DNA of 59,922 nucleotides, taken from an uncultured Prevotellaceae bacterium (GTDB lineage: Bacteria; Bacteroidota; Bacteroidia; Bacteroidales; Muribaculaceae). Both the position numbers and the translations under genes were made by a program. The DNA is taken from positions 1 to 59,922 of the forward strand of contig ONIL01000025.1 of NCBI GenBank assembly GCA_900317835.1, written 5' to 3'. A model generated the notes under the pieces. The model was not told where the DNA came from. It worked only from the letters and a program-made list of their open reading frames with translations, and ran no database searches. The stretch's first letter is position 1, and each line of letters starts with the position of its first letter. Shown here one piece after another: positions 23,592 through 32,318 of this stretch.

Positions 23592-24581
23592 ATGGGACAA
23601 GTTAAGAAGAATAGTGATTTCTGGTATCATGTGGCGGCATTCGCCATGATTTTGGTGTGGGGCATTTCGTTCCTCAACACCCGAGTGCTGCTTGACGCAG
23701 GCCTGACCCCTACCGAGATTTTTGTTGCCCGTTTCACTATTGCTTACCTGTCATTACTTGTGGTGTGCCGTTTCAAGGTGCGCTATACCGGTTGGCGCGA
23801 CGAGTTGTTGTTTGTCGTGTGCGGAATTGCTGGTGGCTCGGCTTATTTTATTGCCGAGAACACCGCCCTGGAGCTCACCTTGATCAGTGATGTAGCCGTT
23901 TTGGTGAGCATAGCCCCATTGACAACGGCATTGATGGGAGCCATTTTTTATCGTGACGAACGCATCTCGTTGATGACATGCCTTGGCATGATTATCGCTT
24001 TTGTGGGTTCGACGATGCTGGCATTGAAAGATGGCCTGGTGTGGGGCGACAGCGTGGTGGGAGACCTGTTGGCGATGCTTGCTGCCCTTGTTTGGGCACT
24101 CTATTCGATGGCCTTGAAGAAGCTCAACCGCACATACTCGACGTTGTTTATTACACGCAAGTTGTTCTTCTACGGTGTGCTGTCAGCGTTGCCGTTGTTG
24201 GCCTTGGAAGACACGCAGATCAATTGGGAATCGATAAAGCAACCTGCCGTGTGGGGCAACCTTCTGTACTTGGGATTGATTTGCTCGATGGCGGCCTACT
24301 TTATTTGGGGTATCACGGTGAAGCGTATCGGTGCGGTGCGGGCCAGCAATTATTTTTACCTGAGCCCTATCATCTCGATGATAGCCGCTGCCATTTGGTT
24401 TGGCGAGCGGACAACGGTCATTGCCTATATCGGCTGTGTGCTTATTCTTGCAGGCGTCGTTATTGCCGAAAAATTCAAACGTAAACCAGACGCTGATGGA
24501 GAACAGGACTTAGTCGATGACAGTCTTGAGCCATCGCTTGGAGGCCAAGGCCAACAGGTAAACGATACCACGAAAACATAA
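23592..24581 (+). CDS. EamA/DMT-family inner-membrane transporter
   Basis: This protein of about 329 residues has ten hydrophobic segments in two EamA repeats, with typical ILVWGISFLNTRVLLDAGL and PTEIFVARF in the first and YFIWGITVKRIGAVRASNYF in the second. The family exports or imports small metabolites; the substrate cannot be read from the sequence. The ATG at 23592 is chosen because the earlier TTG lies within the promoter. After the last helix the protein has a polar tail of about 35 residues, the last 24 of which are encoded in DNA that also encodes the end of the MATE gene on the other strand. Confidence 0.92.
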   Translation: MGQVKKNSDFWYHVAAFAMILVWGISFLNTRVLLDAGLTPTEIFVARFTIAYLSLLVVCRFKVRYTGWRDELLFVVCGIAGGSAYFIAENTALELTLISDVAVLVSIAPLTTALMGAIFYRDERISLMTCLGMIIAFVGSTMLALKDGLVWGDSVVGDLLAMLAALVWALYSMALKKLNRTYSTLFITRKLFFYGVLSALPLLALEDTQINWESIKQPAVWGNLLYLGLICSMAAYFIWGITVKRIGAVRASNYFYLSPIISMIAAAIWFGERTTVIAYIGCVLILAGVVIAEKFKRKPDADGEQDLVDDSLEPSLGGQGQQVNDTTKT

Positions 24582-25934
24582 TTCGATAGCCATAGCCATC
24601 CACACGCCATATAATCCCATCGAGCCAACCAGCAAGATGGATAATCCCAATCGGACAATCCAAAGGCTTACCAGGTTAATGCCGCATGGAACGAGAGTGT
24701 TGCCGGCACCGACAAACACGCCGTAGCTTATGATTGCTGCAGCAAACAGGGGCTCGGCCCACGCTTCGACACGCAGACAACGTGCACCCAGTTCCACGAC
24801 CTCAGGAACAGGCGACATGAGGCCCATCAGTTGTGTCGCGAATACATACATCAACACAGCCATCACACCCATGATGACCATTCCCGCCGAGACTGTTATC
24901 CAGGCAAAGCTGCGGGTGAGTTGCTTGCGCCCTGCACCTAGGCTCTGACCGATGAGCGTTGTGGCTGCATCGGCAATGCCATAGCCAGACATATAGCATA
25001 GGCTTTCGGCCGTGATTCCAAAAGAGTTGGCGGCAAGAGCGATGCTGCCCAATGGCGCTACGATACCAGTAATTACGATCGAAGCGCTGCACATCATGGT
25101 GTGCTGTATTCCCATAGGGGCCGATATGTTGATAGCCTTCTTGAAGTAATTCCAAGTGGGCCTGAAAGACCCTTTGTCTTGGGTGAGCCTCAGCTCATTG
25201 GAGCGGAATACAAGATAGTACACCATGACCATCGAGATGATGAGGCCTGCGCAAGCCGTACCCAGTGCAGCTCCCAGTACTCCCAATCCGGCACCAGGCA
25301 TGGTGAACTGGTGCCCCATTATGGTGACAGTGCGAGTAGGGAAAATCAAGAAGAAGTTGAAGATGACGTCAAGCACGCACATCAGGATATTGAGCATGCT
25401 GGGGACGCGCATATTGCCACTGCTGCGCAACATGGAACTGGCGACCACGTCAATCATGAAGAAAGGCACAAATATCATGAAAGTGCCGAAGTACAGTGTC
25501 GCGTGCGCCCTGATGTGAGGCTCTGCACCCAACCAGACAGGTAATGGCCTGCAGATGATAGCCCCGAAGATGGCCAACAAGATACTGAAAAAGACGCACA
25601 CCAGGATAGCTTGCCGCACGACTTGGCGCGCTTCAGTGGCTCGCTTGGCTCCCAGCAGGTGTGCGACTTGAACCGCGTATCCGGCTGCAAAGGAGCTTAG
25701 GATGCCTTCGAACAGCCATGAGGTGGTACCCATCAGACCAATTGAGGCTGAGTCGTCGGCACCCAACTGACCCACCATCGAAGCATCGATAAAGTGCATT
25801 ACCATGGCCGATGCATTGGCAAGGATGGCTGGCAAACTCAATTGGAATGTGAGCGTCAACTGTTGTCTGAATGACAACGGTCGACCGTCACGGATAAGCC
25901 GCAGTAGTGAGTCCTTGCCCGATTGTGGTGCCAT
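24510..25934 (-). CDS. MATE-family multidrug/metabolite efflux transporter
   Basis: This 474-residue protein has about twelve hydrophobic helices and MATE features such as LPAILANASAMVMHFIDASMVG near the N-terminus and GYGIADAATTLIGQSLGAGR in the middle. MATE proteins exchange Na+ or H+ for drugs or metabolites across the inner membrane; the substrate is unknown. The -7 element at 25964-25971 gives a leader of about 23 bases. The last 72 bases overlap the 3' end of the convergent DMT transporter gene, and the two stop codons lie inside each other's coding sequence. Confidence 0.93.
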   Translation of the reverse strand: MAPQSGKDSLLRLIRDGRPLSFRQQLTLTFQLSLPAILANASAMVMHFIDASMVGQLGADDSASIGLMGTTSWLFEGILSSFAAGYAVQVAHLLGAKRATEARQVVRQAILVCVFFSILLAIFGAIICRPLPVWLGAEPHIRAHATLYFGTFMIFVPFFMIDVVASSMLRSSGNMRVPSMLNILMCVLDVIFNFFLIFPTRTVTIMGHQFTMPGAGLGVLGAALGTACAGLIISMVMVYYLVFRSNELRLTQDKGSFRPTWNYFKKAINISAPMGIQHTMMCSASIVITGIVAPLGSIALAANSFGITAESLCYMSGYGIADAATTLIGQSLGAGRKQLTRSFAWITVSAGMVIMGVMAVLMYVFATQLMGLMSPVPEVVELGARCLRVEAWAEPLFAAAIISYGVFVGAGNTLVPCGINLVSLWIVRLGLSILLVGSMGLYGVWMAMAIELCFRGIVYLLALASKRWLKTVID

Positions 25935-25963
25935 GAAATGCTATTATTAATACTATTGGAGTG

Positions 25964-25971
25964 CAAAAGTA
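25964..25971 (-). promoter_or_regulatory. Bacteroidetes -7 element for MATE transporter
   Basis: TACTTTTG on the minus strand, 29 bases before the start at 25934. Confidence 0.6.
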
Positions 25972-25973
25972 CA

Positions 25974-26013
25974 TAAAAAAGATGTCCCGTCATCAGATTG
26001 GCGGGACATCTTT
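25974..26013 (-). terminator. Terminator of the OmpA-like gene
   Basis: AAAGATGTCCCG and CGGGACATCTTT (25978-25989 and 26002-26013) form a perfect 12-bp stem, with a T run on the minus strand just beyond. It ends the OmpA transcript and directly precedes the MATE promoter. Confidence 0.88.
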
Positions 26014-26039
26014 ATGAAATAATCAGTGTTGATCAATCA

Positions 26040-27290
26040 TTACTTGCGGTGAATGGTTACAGCACGGTCGAGAGATGCGCACTGGGGACCATAGTTGGTC
26101 AGCTCACCATTATTGATTTGGGTCTCGAGGCGATTCTCGGCAACACCCTTCTTCACGAGTTCGCTCTTGACGGTAGCGACACGACCCTTGCGCAGGCGGG
26201 TATTGATAGCGTCATTACCCGTGTAGTTGTCGGCCCATCCGGTCAGCATGTAGTTGCTGTTCTCGTTCTTCATGACCTCGGCGAGAGCTTCAACAACGTT
26301 GCGCTGAACTCCGAGAACCTCGGTACGGTTGATGGGGAAGTAAACGGTTGCAAGAGGAGCTGCGGGATCTGCAATGTTAGTTGCGGTCGGCTTCTTCTCC
26401 AGACACTTGCGCAGTTGACTCTCGAGGTCAGCAATCTTGCGCTTTGCATCGTTCAGGTCAGCTACAAGAGCATCACCCTCAGCATCGGTGTACTTCCACT
26501 CGGGGCAAACAGCGGTAACGGGAGCATTCCACTCGCTCTTGCCAATCTTGTAGCTCATACCAATCATCACACTGGGATACTCGTTCCATGTGCGGTAGCC
26601 CATACCAGCGCCATCGGTGTGCTCCTGCATGAAGTCGAAACGCAGATCAAGCAGCAGGTCAAACTTCTTGCTGAGGGCAAAGCTGTTGAGCAAACCAGCG
26701 TGGATACTATAGTTGCGGCTGTGGTCCTCATCGTCGTTTGCACCATATTTCCACTTGCCGTGCGATACGGGACGATCGCCAGAACGGGCATATACCCAGT
26801 TAGCGTCCATACCAACATAGAAAATGGCGTTATAGAAGCGGTAGGGCTTATAACCTGCCAACCAGTTGGACACGTTGAACAGTACATCACCAGTCACTCC
26901 CGCATCATTGAAGTGGGTGGGTGCATATTTCCCATCCTCATACATCTCGGGCCAGTTACGATAACCCAGAGCTGCATAGTTACCAGTCCAAGTGGCGCCT
27001 CTGAGTTGCTCGAAGTCACCACCGAAACGGATACCAATCAAGGGTGAGAACCATTTACCAAGGTGCAGGTTGACCTTAGCACCAAGACGTTTGCCGAAAG
27101 GAGCGTGTGCATCATAAGGAGACATGAAGAATCCGAGACCACCCTCGGCATCGATAAACCAGTTGTCTCTCATGCGATTAAACAGGTAACCTTGAGAAGG
27201 ATCCTCAACATAGACTACCTCTTGGGCGCTGGTTGCCATCGGCACCAAGTAAGCTGCGCATAAAAGAGCAAATAGTGCAATCTTTTTCAT
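26040..27290 (-). CDS. OmpA-family outer-membrane protein
   Basis: This 416-residue protein has a signal peptide (cleavage near TSAQ, about residue 22), an N-terminal beta-barrel-like region rich in aromatic residues (to about residue 265), a short coiled segment (LNDAKRKIADLESQLRKC), and a C-terminal OmpA-like domain. The last has WADNYTGNDAINTRLRKGRV, with the Asp and Arg positions that bind diaminopimelate in peptidoglycan. It should be an abundant porin-like protein that ties the outer membrane to the wall. It is monocistronic, with its own promoter and a strong terminator. Confidence 0.92.
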   Translation of the reverse strand: MKKIALFALLCAAYLVPMATSAQEVVYVEDPSQGYLFNRMRDNWFIDAEGGLGFFMSPYDAHAPFGKRLGAKVNLHLGKWFSPLIGIRFGGDFEQLRGATWTGNYAALGYRNWPEMYEDGKYAPTHFNDAGVTGDVLFNVSNWLAGYKPYRFYNAIFYVGMDANWVYARSGDRPVSHGKWKYGANDDEDHSRNYSIHAGLLNSFALSKKFDLLLDLRFDFMQEHTDGAGMGYRTWNEYPSVMIGMSYKIGKSEWNAPVTAVCPEWKYTDAEGDALVADLNDAKRKIADLESQLRKCLEKKPTATNIADPAAPLATVYFPINRTEVLGVQRNVVEALAEVMKNENSNYMLTGWADNYTGNDAINTRLRKGRVATVKSELVKKGVAENRLETQINNGELTNYGPQCASLDRAVTIHRK

Positions 27291-27373
27291 AATAATTTAA
27301 CGATTTTATATTTTATATTTTATATTTGTTAATTCTTTTAAACAAACCTTATTAGCTACCCCAATATTAACGG

Positions 27374-27381
27374 CAAAATTA
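27374..27381 (-). promoter_or_regulatory. Bacteroidetes -7 element for OmpA-like gene
   Basis: TAATTTTG on the minus strand, 83 bases before the ATG, giving a leader of about 75 bases that includes tandem ATATAAA units (27304-27328). Confidence 0.6.
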
Positions 27382-27440
27382 ATGGTTTTTTTCAAAACAG
27401 AAAAATAAATCGTATAAAAACATAAAGATATTTTTTTCTT

Positions 27441-29474
27441 TTATTGATTTGATACGACTTCAAGAACCTGTTGTGCGATGTTCTCGGGTGTGAAACCAAA
27501 CTTCTCGTCTAGCACCTTGTAGGGGGCTGATGCACCGAAGTGGTCAAGCCCGAAAACGATTCCATTGGGAACCACACGGGCCAACGTAGAGGGCAGTCCT
27601 GATGTGAGACCGAAGGCGGGGATGTCATTGGGAATGACAGTATTACGGTAATCAGTATCCTGGTTCAGGAAAAGACCGATAGACGGAACCGAAACGACCT
27701 GGGCATTGATGCCTTTTTCCTTAACGATAGATGCAGCTGCAACAAGGGTGGCTACTTCCGAGCCGTTTCCCACGAGGATAATGTCAGGATTATCCTGCTT
27801 GATGACTACATATCCTCCCCGCTCAGCTCCAAGGGCGTCTTTATAGCGGTTGCCGTTTGCCGAGGGCAGGTCGTCGATGTTTTGACGTGACAGGATCAGT
27901 GCAGTGGGTGTAAGGTTGTTCTCCATCGCCATTTTCCATGCTACAGAGGTCTCGGCGGCATCAGCCGGCCTGAGCACGAGCATGCTGTTGCGTCCGTGAT
28001 GGTTTTTCAACTCTTCCATCAGGCGGATTTGGGCTTCCTGTTCCACGGGCTCATGTGTCGGACCGTCCTCGCCCACACGGAAGGCGTCATGAGTCCAAAT
28101 GAACTTCACCGGTAACTCCATCAGGGCCGACAGGCGTGCCGCGGGCTTGATATAGTCACTGAATACAAAGAACGTGCCGCAGGCGGCAATCACTCCGCCA
28201 TGAAGGGCCATGCCATTGATAATGGCAGCCATGGCGAGTTCCGACACTCCTGCATGAAGGAAGGCTCCCTTGAAGTCGTGGGTCTTGAATGCTCCACGAG
28301 CCTTGAGGAAGGCATCAGTCTTGTCGCTATTGGCAAGGTCTGCCGATGACACAATCATGTTCTCCACCTTGTCGGCAAGGGCAGCAAGCACATTGGCCGA
28401 TGCTGCACGGGTGGCGATGCTGGGTTTGTGGGCGATGGCTGCATAGTCCACCTGGGGCACTTTGCCGTCGATATAGTCTTGCAGGCGTTGCATGGCCTCG
28501 GGGTTCTGCTTTGCCCATGCATCGATGTCATGCTGGCGTTGGGCAACGATTTTGCGTTGTTCATTGGCACGCTGGGCATAGAGTTCTTTGACCTCGTCGA
28601 ATACTACCCAAGGATTCTCAGGGTTGCCGCCCAGGTGTTCGATGGTCTTGCCGTAGTCGGCGCCTGACTTGCTCAACGGGTTGCCATGGGTGCTGCATTT
28701 TCCCTCAAAGTTCTCGCCTTCGGCAGTAACGGCTCCGCGGCCCATAATGGTGTGGCCAATGATGATTGTGGGTCGTTCCTTTTCGGCAATGGCTTGGTCG
28801 AGGGCGCTGGCCAGGACAACAGGATCGGTTCCGTCGCATTCGATGACGTTCCAGTTCCAAGAGCGATACTTCAACGCGGTATTCTCATTGCTCACGGCAT
28901 CACAATCGGTTGAAAGTTGCACCGTGTTGCTGTCATAGAACATGATCAGGTTGTTCAAGCCCAAATAACCTGCAATGCGGGCAGCCTCTTGTGAAATGCC
29001 CTCCTGGACGCCGCCATCACTGATGAAAGCATAGGTCTTGTGGGCAAATACCTCACTATAGTGTGTGGCGATGAAACGCTCGGCAATGGCACAGCCAACG
29101 GCCATAACATGGCCTTGACCCAATGGACCCGATGTGTTTTCCACGCCATGCTCGACATCCAGTTCAGGATGACCGGGCGTGATGCTGCCCCACGAGCGGA
29201 ACGCCTTGAGGTCGTCAATTGTGTAGCGACCGGCAAGATGCAGCACGCTGTAGAGCATTGGCGACATGTGCCCCGGATCCAGGAAGAAGCGGTCACGGGC
29301 AAACCACTTGGGGTTATCAGGGTCGGTCACGAGATATTTGGAAAACAGGACGTTGACAAAATCGGCACCGCCCATGGCGCCGCCAGGGTGTCCAGACTTG
29401 GCCTGCTCAACCATCGAGGCAGCCAGAATGCGGATGTTGTCCGCCGCACGTGTCATCAGCTTGGAATCAATCAT
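27441..29474 (-). CDS. tkt: Transketolase
   Basis: This 677-residue thiamine-diphosphate enzyme moves two-carbon units between sugar phosphates in the non-oxidative pentose phosphate pathway. Seen are EQAKSGHPGGAMGGADF (N-terminal phosphate and ThDP contacts), SGPLGQGHVMAVGCAIAERF, SDGGVQEGISQEAARIAGYL (metal and ThDP binding), THDAFRVGEDGPTHEPVEQ and a complete C-terminal domain with LGNGSEVA-like VGNGSEVATLV. The whole length is standard. A well-matched -33/-7 promoter lies 38 bases upstream. The MFS gene upstream ends in a terminator, so it is monocistronic. Confidence 0.97.
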   Translation of the reverse strand: MIDSKLMTRAADNIRILAASMVEQAKSGHPGGAMGGADFVNVLFSKYLVTDPDNPKWFARDRFFLDPGHMSPMLYSVLHLAGRYTIDDLKAFRSWGSITPGHPELDVEHGVENTSGPLGQGHVMAVGCAIAERFIATHYSEVFAHKTYAFISDGGVQEGISQEAARIAGYLGLNNLIMFYDSNTVQLSTDCDAVSNENTALKYRSWNWNVIECDGTDPVVLASALDQAIAEKERPTIIIGHTIMGRGAVTAEGENFEGKCSTHGNPLSKSGADYGKTIEHLGGNPENPWVVFDEVKELYAQRANEQRKIVAQRQHDIDAWAKQNPEAMQRLQDYIDGKVPQVDYAAIAHKPSIATRAASANVLAALADKVENMIVSSADLANSDKTDAFLKARGAFKTHDFKGAFLHAGVSELAMAAIINGMALHGGVIAACGTFFVFSDYIKPAARLSALMELPVKFIWTHDAFRVGEDGPTHEPVEQEAQIRLMEELKNHHGRNSMLVLRPADAAETSVAWKMAMENNLTPTALILSRQNIDDLPSANGNRYKDALGAERGGYVVIKQDNPDIILVGNGSEVATLVAAASIVKEKGINAQVVSVPSIGLFLNQDTDYRNTVIPNDIPAFGLTSGLPSTLARVVPNGIVFGLDHFGASAPYKVLDEKFGFTPENIAQQVLEVVSNQ

Positions 29475-29511
29475 AATAATAGCGTATTGGTTTACTTGTG
29501 ATTACAATCTA

Positions 29512-29544
29512 CAAATATACTATATTTTTCCGTATTGGTACAAA
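29512..29544 (-). promoter_or_regulatory. Promoter of transketolase gene (-33 and -7)
   Basis: TTTG (29544-29541) and TATATTTG (29519-29512) on the minus strand are separated by 21 bases, close to the published Bacteroidetes consensus. Confidence 0.7.
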
Positions 29545-29571
29545 TTATTAGATGAAAATTTATTAACAAGC

Positions 29572-29602
29572 AAAATGCGGCAACGCTCAAGAGCGCTGCC
29601 AC
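29572..29602 (-). terminator. Terminator of MFS permease gene
   Basis: GGCAGCGCT and AGCGTTGCC (minus strand, 29600-29579) form a 9-bp stem with a 4-base loop, followed by GCATTTTG. It lies 24 bases after the permease stop. Confidence 0.75.
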
Positions 29603-29625
29603 ATTGTATATAAATGTAGAATAAG

Positions 29626-30891
29626 TTACTCGGCTTTCTTGGATGGCTTGCTGCCAATGAGGGCATAGAACAGGATGTATGCAGCACAGGCTACAGGAAT
29701 CCAGTAACTTGACAGGATGCTTACACTGTCGGCGACAACAGCCTGCAGGGCAACCATAACTGCACAACCGAATACCATGGTCATGAAGATACCGCTGGCG
29801 GCTGCGGTGAATTTGCCTAGGCCTTCAACAGCCATGTTGAAAATACCACCCCACATTACCGAGGTGCAAAGGCCAACAAGGATAAAGGCAAACACACCTA
29901 CAGGAACGGGAGTCCACATGATGTTCAGATTGCCCCAGTCAATACCGGGAACGTTTACCTTAACATCGGTGGGAGCAAACATTCCGAACAACAGCAAGAC
30001 GATAGCTACAGCGGCAACAACAGTTACCATTGTGCGGCTGCTGACCTTTCCTCCAATCATGCCTCCAATGGTTCGGCCAATGAACATCATCAGCCAATAA
30101 ACCGAAGCGATGAGGGCCGCAACACCAGCAGTGACTCCGATTTCAGGCGTTTGCAGGTATGAAATCATGTATGTCGGAGTTCCAACTTCAACACTCATAT
30201 ACAGGAAGATGGCCAATGCACCAAGGGCAAAGTGACGGAACTTGAGGGCACCAGGGATGAGGCTCATCTCCATCGGGGCCTGCTCGGGCTCTTCAATTTT
30301 GGTGAACAACAGCACGATGAAGGCTACGATGAAGATACCCAAAGCAATAAACATGGCTGGAGTGGCATCGGCTATCACGGTGTCCTTGGTGACTTCACCG
30401 ATGAGGGCACCCATCAGGATGTACACAGCTACGGCTGCGGCCGAGTTGAATGCACCACCAATCTGGATCAACTGGTTGCCGGTCTTGCCGCCACCGCCCA
30501 GCACGTTGAGCAGGGGATTAACCACGGTGTTGAGCATGCACATGCACATACCGCTGATGAAGGCGCCGAGCAGGTAAATCCAGTATGCGCCGCTACCGCC
30601 GATTTGGCCGCTCAGGTACTCGATAACGAGGCCGATGATACCAACGATGAGAGCAGCAAGTGCTGTCTTCTTATAACCCATCTTTGTGATAAGCATACCG
30701 CTGGGAATACCCATTAGCAGATAAGCGATAAAGTTGGCATAATTGCCGATTTGTCCAGCGGCCTCCGAGGCGCCGAACTGGTTCTTGACGATGGTTGCCA
30801 TGGGTGAACACAGGTTGGTCACAAAGGCAATCATTGCGAATAGCGCGATCATCATGATAATCGCTGCCCATTGTTTTGATTTTTGAGCCAT
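29626..30891 (-). CDS. MFS sugar permease (FucP/GlcP-like)
   Basis: This 421-residue membrane protein has about twelve helices. The N-terminal half (ANFIAYLLMGIPSGMLITKM, GYKKTALAALIVGIIGLVIE) and an NPLLNVLGGGGKTGNQLIQIG-like segment resemble the fucose/glucose/galactose:H+ symporters common in Bacteroidales. It should import a monosaccharide; which one cannot be stated. It has its own promoter (30948-30955) and terminator. Confidence 0.88.
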   Translation of the reverse strand: MAQKSKQWAAIIMMIALFAMIAFVTNLCSPMATIVKNQFGASEAAGQIGNYANFIAYLLMGIPSGMLITKMGYKKTALAALIVGIIGLVIEYLSGQIGGSGAYWIYLLGAFISGMCMCMLNTVVNPLLNVLGGGGKTGNQLIQIGGAFNSAAAVAVYILMGALIGEVTKDTVIADATPAMFIALGIFIVAFIVLLFTKIEEPEQAPMEMSLIPGALKFRHFALGALAIFLYMSVEVGTPTYMISYLQTPEIGVTAGVAALIASVYWLMMFIGRTIGGMIGGKVSSRTMVTVVAAVAIVLLLFGMFAPTDVKVNVPGIDWGNLNIMWTPVPVGVFAFILVGLCTSVMWGGIFNMAVEGLGKFTAAASGIFMTMVFGCAVMVALQAVVADSVSILSSYWIPVACAAYILFYALIGSKPSKKAE

Positions 30892-30947
30892 TTCTCTCTT
30901 GTTTTATTTTTTGTGGTTAATAATTGTATTTCTCTTCAAAAATCCGT

Positions 30948-30955
30948 CAAAGTTA
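30948..30955 (-). promoter_or_regulatory. Bacteroidetes -7 element for MFS permease
   Basis: TAACTTTG on the minus strand, 56 bases before the ATG at 30891. Confidence 0.55.
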
Positions 30956-31035
30956 CACAAATGCCAAAAAACAAGCAACAAATCGACGAAAAAAACGCCA
31001 ATTTGTTGCTTTGCTGTGTAGGTTTACTAAAATAA

Positions 31036-31716
31036 TCAGTATTCTCTGGCTCCGAAAATGGCGGTGCCGATGCGCACGAGCGTAGCGCCATACTTTACGG
31101 CAACAGGCCAATCGTCACTCATGCCCATGCTCAGGTGGTTGAAATGCTCGCTCTCGTCAAACGGTCCGTCTTTCAACATCACATAGGTGCGGCGCACAAG
31201 GTCAAATTCCTGTGCCACCTGTTCCATGTCGTCGGTAAGAGATGCCATCGCCATCACGCCACACACGTTGATGTGGGGATAACATGTCAATTCACCTGCC
31301 TCGCCTGCTGCCATCACCTCGTCAACGCTGAATCCGCTCTTGGTTTCCTCTTGAGCCACATGCAGTTGCAACAGCACATCAACTGAGCGGTCGATGCGTG
31401 CTGCCTCTTTCTCAATCAGCTTGAGCAGTTCTACGCTATCCACGCTCTCGATGACGCTCACATAGGGCATGATGGCACGCACCTTGTTTTTCTGCAAATG
31501 GCCGATAAAGTGCCAGCGGATGTCCTTGGGCAACAGTGGCGCCTTGGCAATCAGTTCCTGGGCGCGATTCTCACCAAACAGGCGCTGTCCGGCGTCATAA
31601 GCCTCTTGCAACGCCTCGACAGGGTGAAACTTTGACACAGCGACCAGGTGAACGCCCTTGGGCAACTGTGCAGTCACTTGTTTCAGATTCTCTTCGATGC
31701 TGGGCATAGCGGTCAC
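31036..31716 (-). CDS. YggS-family PLP homeostasis protein
   Basis: This 226-residue protein is a single-domain TIM-barrel PLP-binding protein of the YggS/PLPBP family. Seen are LVAVSKFHPVEALQEAYDAG with the PLP lysine, LFGENRAQELIAKAP, WHFIGHLQKNKVR, and LSMGMSDDWPVAVKYGATLVRIG near the end. The family regulates free pyridoxal phosphate and amino-acid metabolism and has no known catalytic activity. The start overlaps the DUF4494 stop by 4 bases, so the pair is translated together. Confidence 0.95.
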   Translation of the reverse strand: MTAMPSIEENLKQVTAQLPKGVHLVAVSKFHPVEALQEAYDAGQRLFGENRAQELIAKAPLLPKDIRWHFIGHLQKNKVRAIMPYVSVIESVDSVELLKLIEKEAARIDRSVDVLLQLHVAQEETKSGFSVDEVMAAGEAGELTCYPHINVCGVMAMASLTDDMEQVAQEFDLVRRTYVMLKDGPFDESEHFNHLSMGMSDDWPVAVKYGATLVRIGTAIFGAREY

Positions 31717-32195
31717 TGCTCCTTGTTTTGTGCCTTCTGGCGGGCCTCGCGGTCAGCGCGTGTCTCGTCCAAGTCAGCGGGGAAAACGTCCATGAGCGCC
31801 GTCTCGGTAATGGAGGCGATCTCAAAGTCGGCCATCGTGTCGTGCATGCCCTCCATAAAGGTGGCGAGTGCACCCTTGAAATCGCTGGCCTGTACCATCT
31901 GGAAGCTAGCGGTTCGTTTCTCGACGGCGGTTTTCTCGTCGATGGTGATGAAATTGGTTTTCACCTTGTACCATCGGTCACCTGCCTCATTATAAAAAAT
32001 GTCGCTTAGCTTGACACGCTTGACTGTGTCCACGCTGAACTCGCCTGAAATATAAGGCTGCATTTTGTCGGTGATGCGGGCCTCGGCTTCGGTAAACGAC
32101 AATGCGTCAACCAAATAAGACTCTGAAACGGTTTTCAATCCACCGTTCTCAATCATGCGGTCATACTTTACTTTACATTCAAACCACTGTGACAT
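31713..32195 (-). CDS. DUF4494 domain protein
   Basis: This 160-residue protein matches the DUF4494 family, restricted mainly to Bacteroidetes. It begins MSQWFECKVKYDRMIENGGL, with YLVDALSFTEAEARI and DRWYKVKTNFITIDEKTA as recognisable parts. No signal peptide or membrane segment is seen and the tail is charged. Function is unknown. Its 4-base overlap with the YggS-like gene suggests a shared role or at least co-translation. Confidence 0.88.
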   Translation of the reverse strand: MSQWFECKVKYDRMIENGGLKTVSESYLVDALSFTEAEARITDKMQPYISGEFSVDTVKRVKLSDIFYNEAGDRWYKVKTNFITIDEKTAVEKRTASFQMVQASDFKGALATFMEGMHDTMADFEIASITETALMDVFPADLDETRADREARQKAQNKEQ

Positions 32196-32318
32196 ATATA
32201 TTTGATTTTATAATTTTAAAGTGATTGTTTAAATATCATTCATTGAAGTTTTACAAATGATTTAGTTGCCTGTTGGCAAGCCTTTAGACACTAAACTCAA
32301 TACTTCAACCTGGAATGC

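Noticed and set aside
25998-27047. 349-codon open frame antisense to the OmpA-like gene
   Set aside because: It begins in the terminator of the real gene and has no recognisable domain.
27304-27328. Tandem ATATAAA units upstream of the OmpA-like gene as a phase-variable repeat
   Set aside because: Only about three units in an AT-rich leader downstream of the promoter; too short to support switching.
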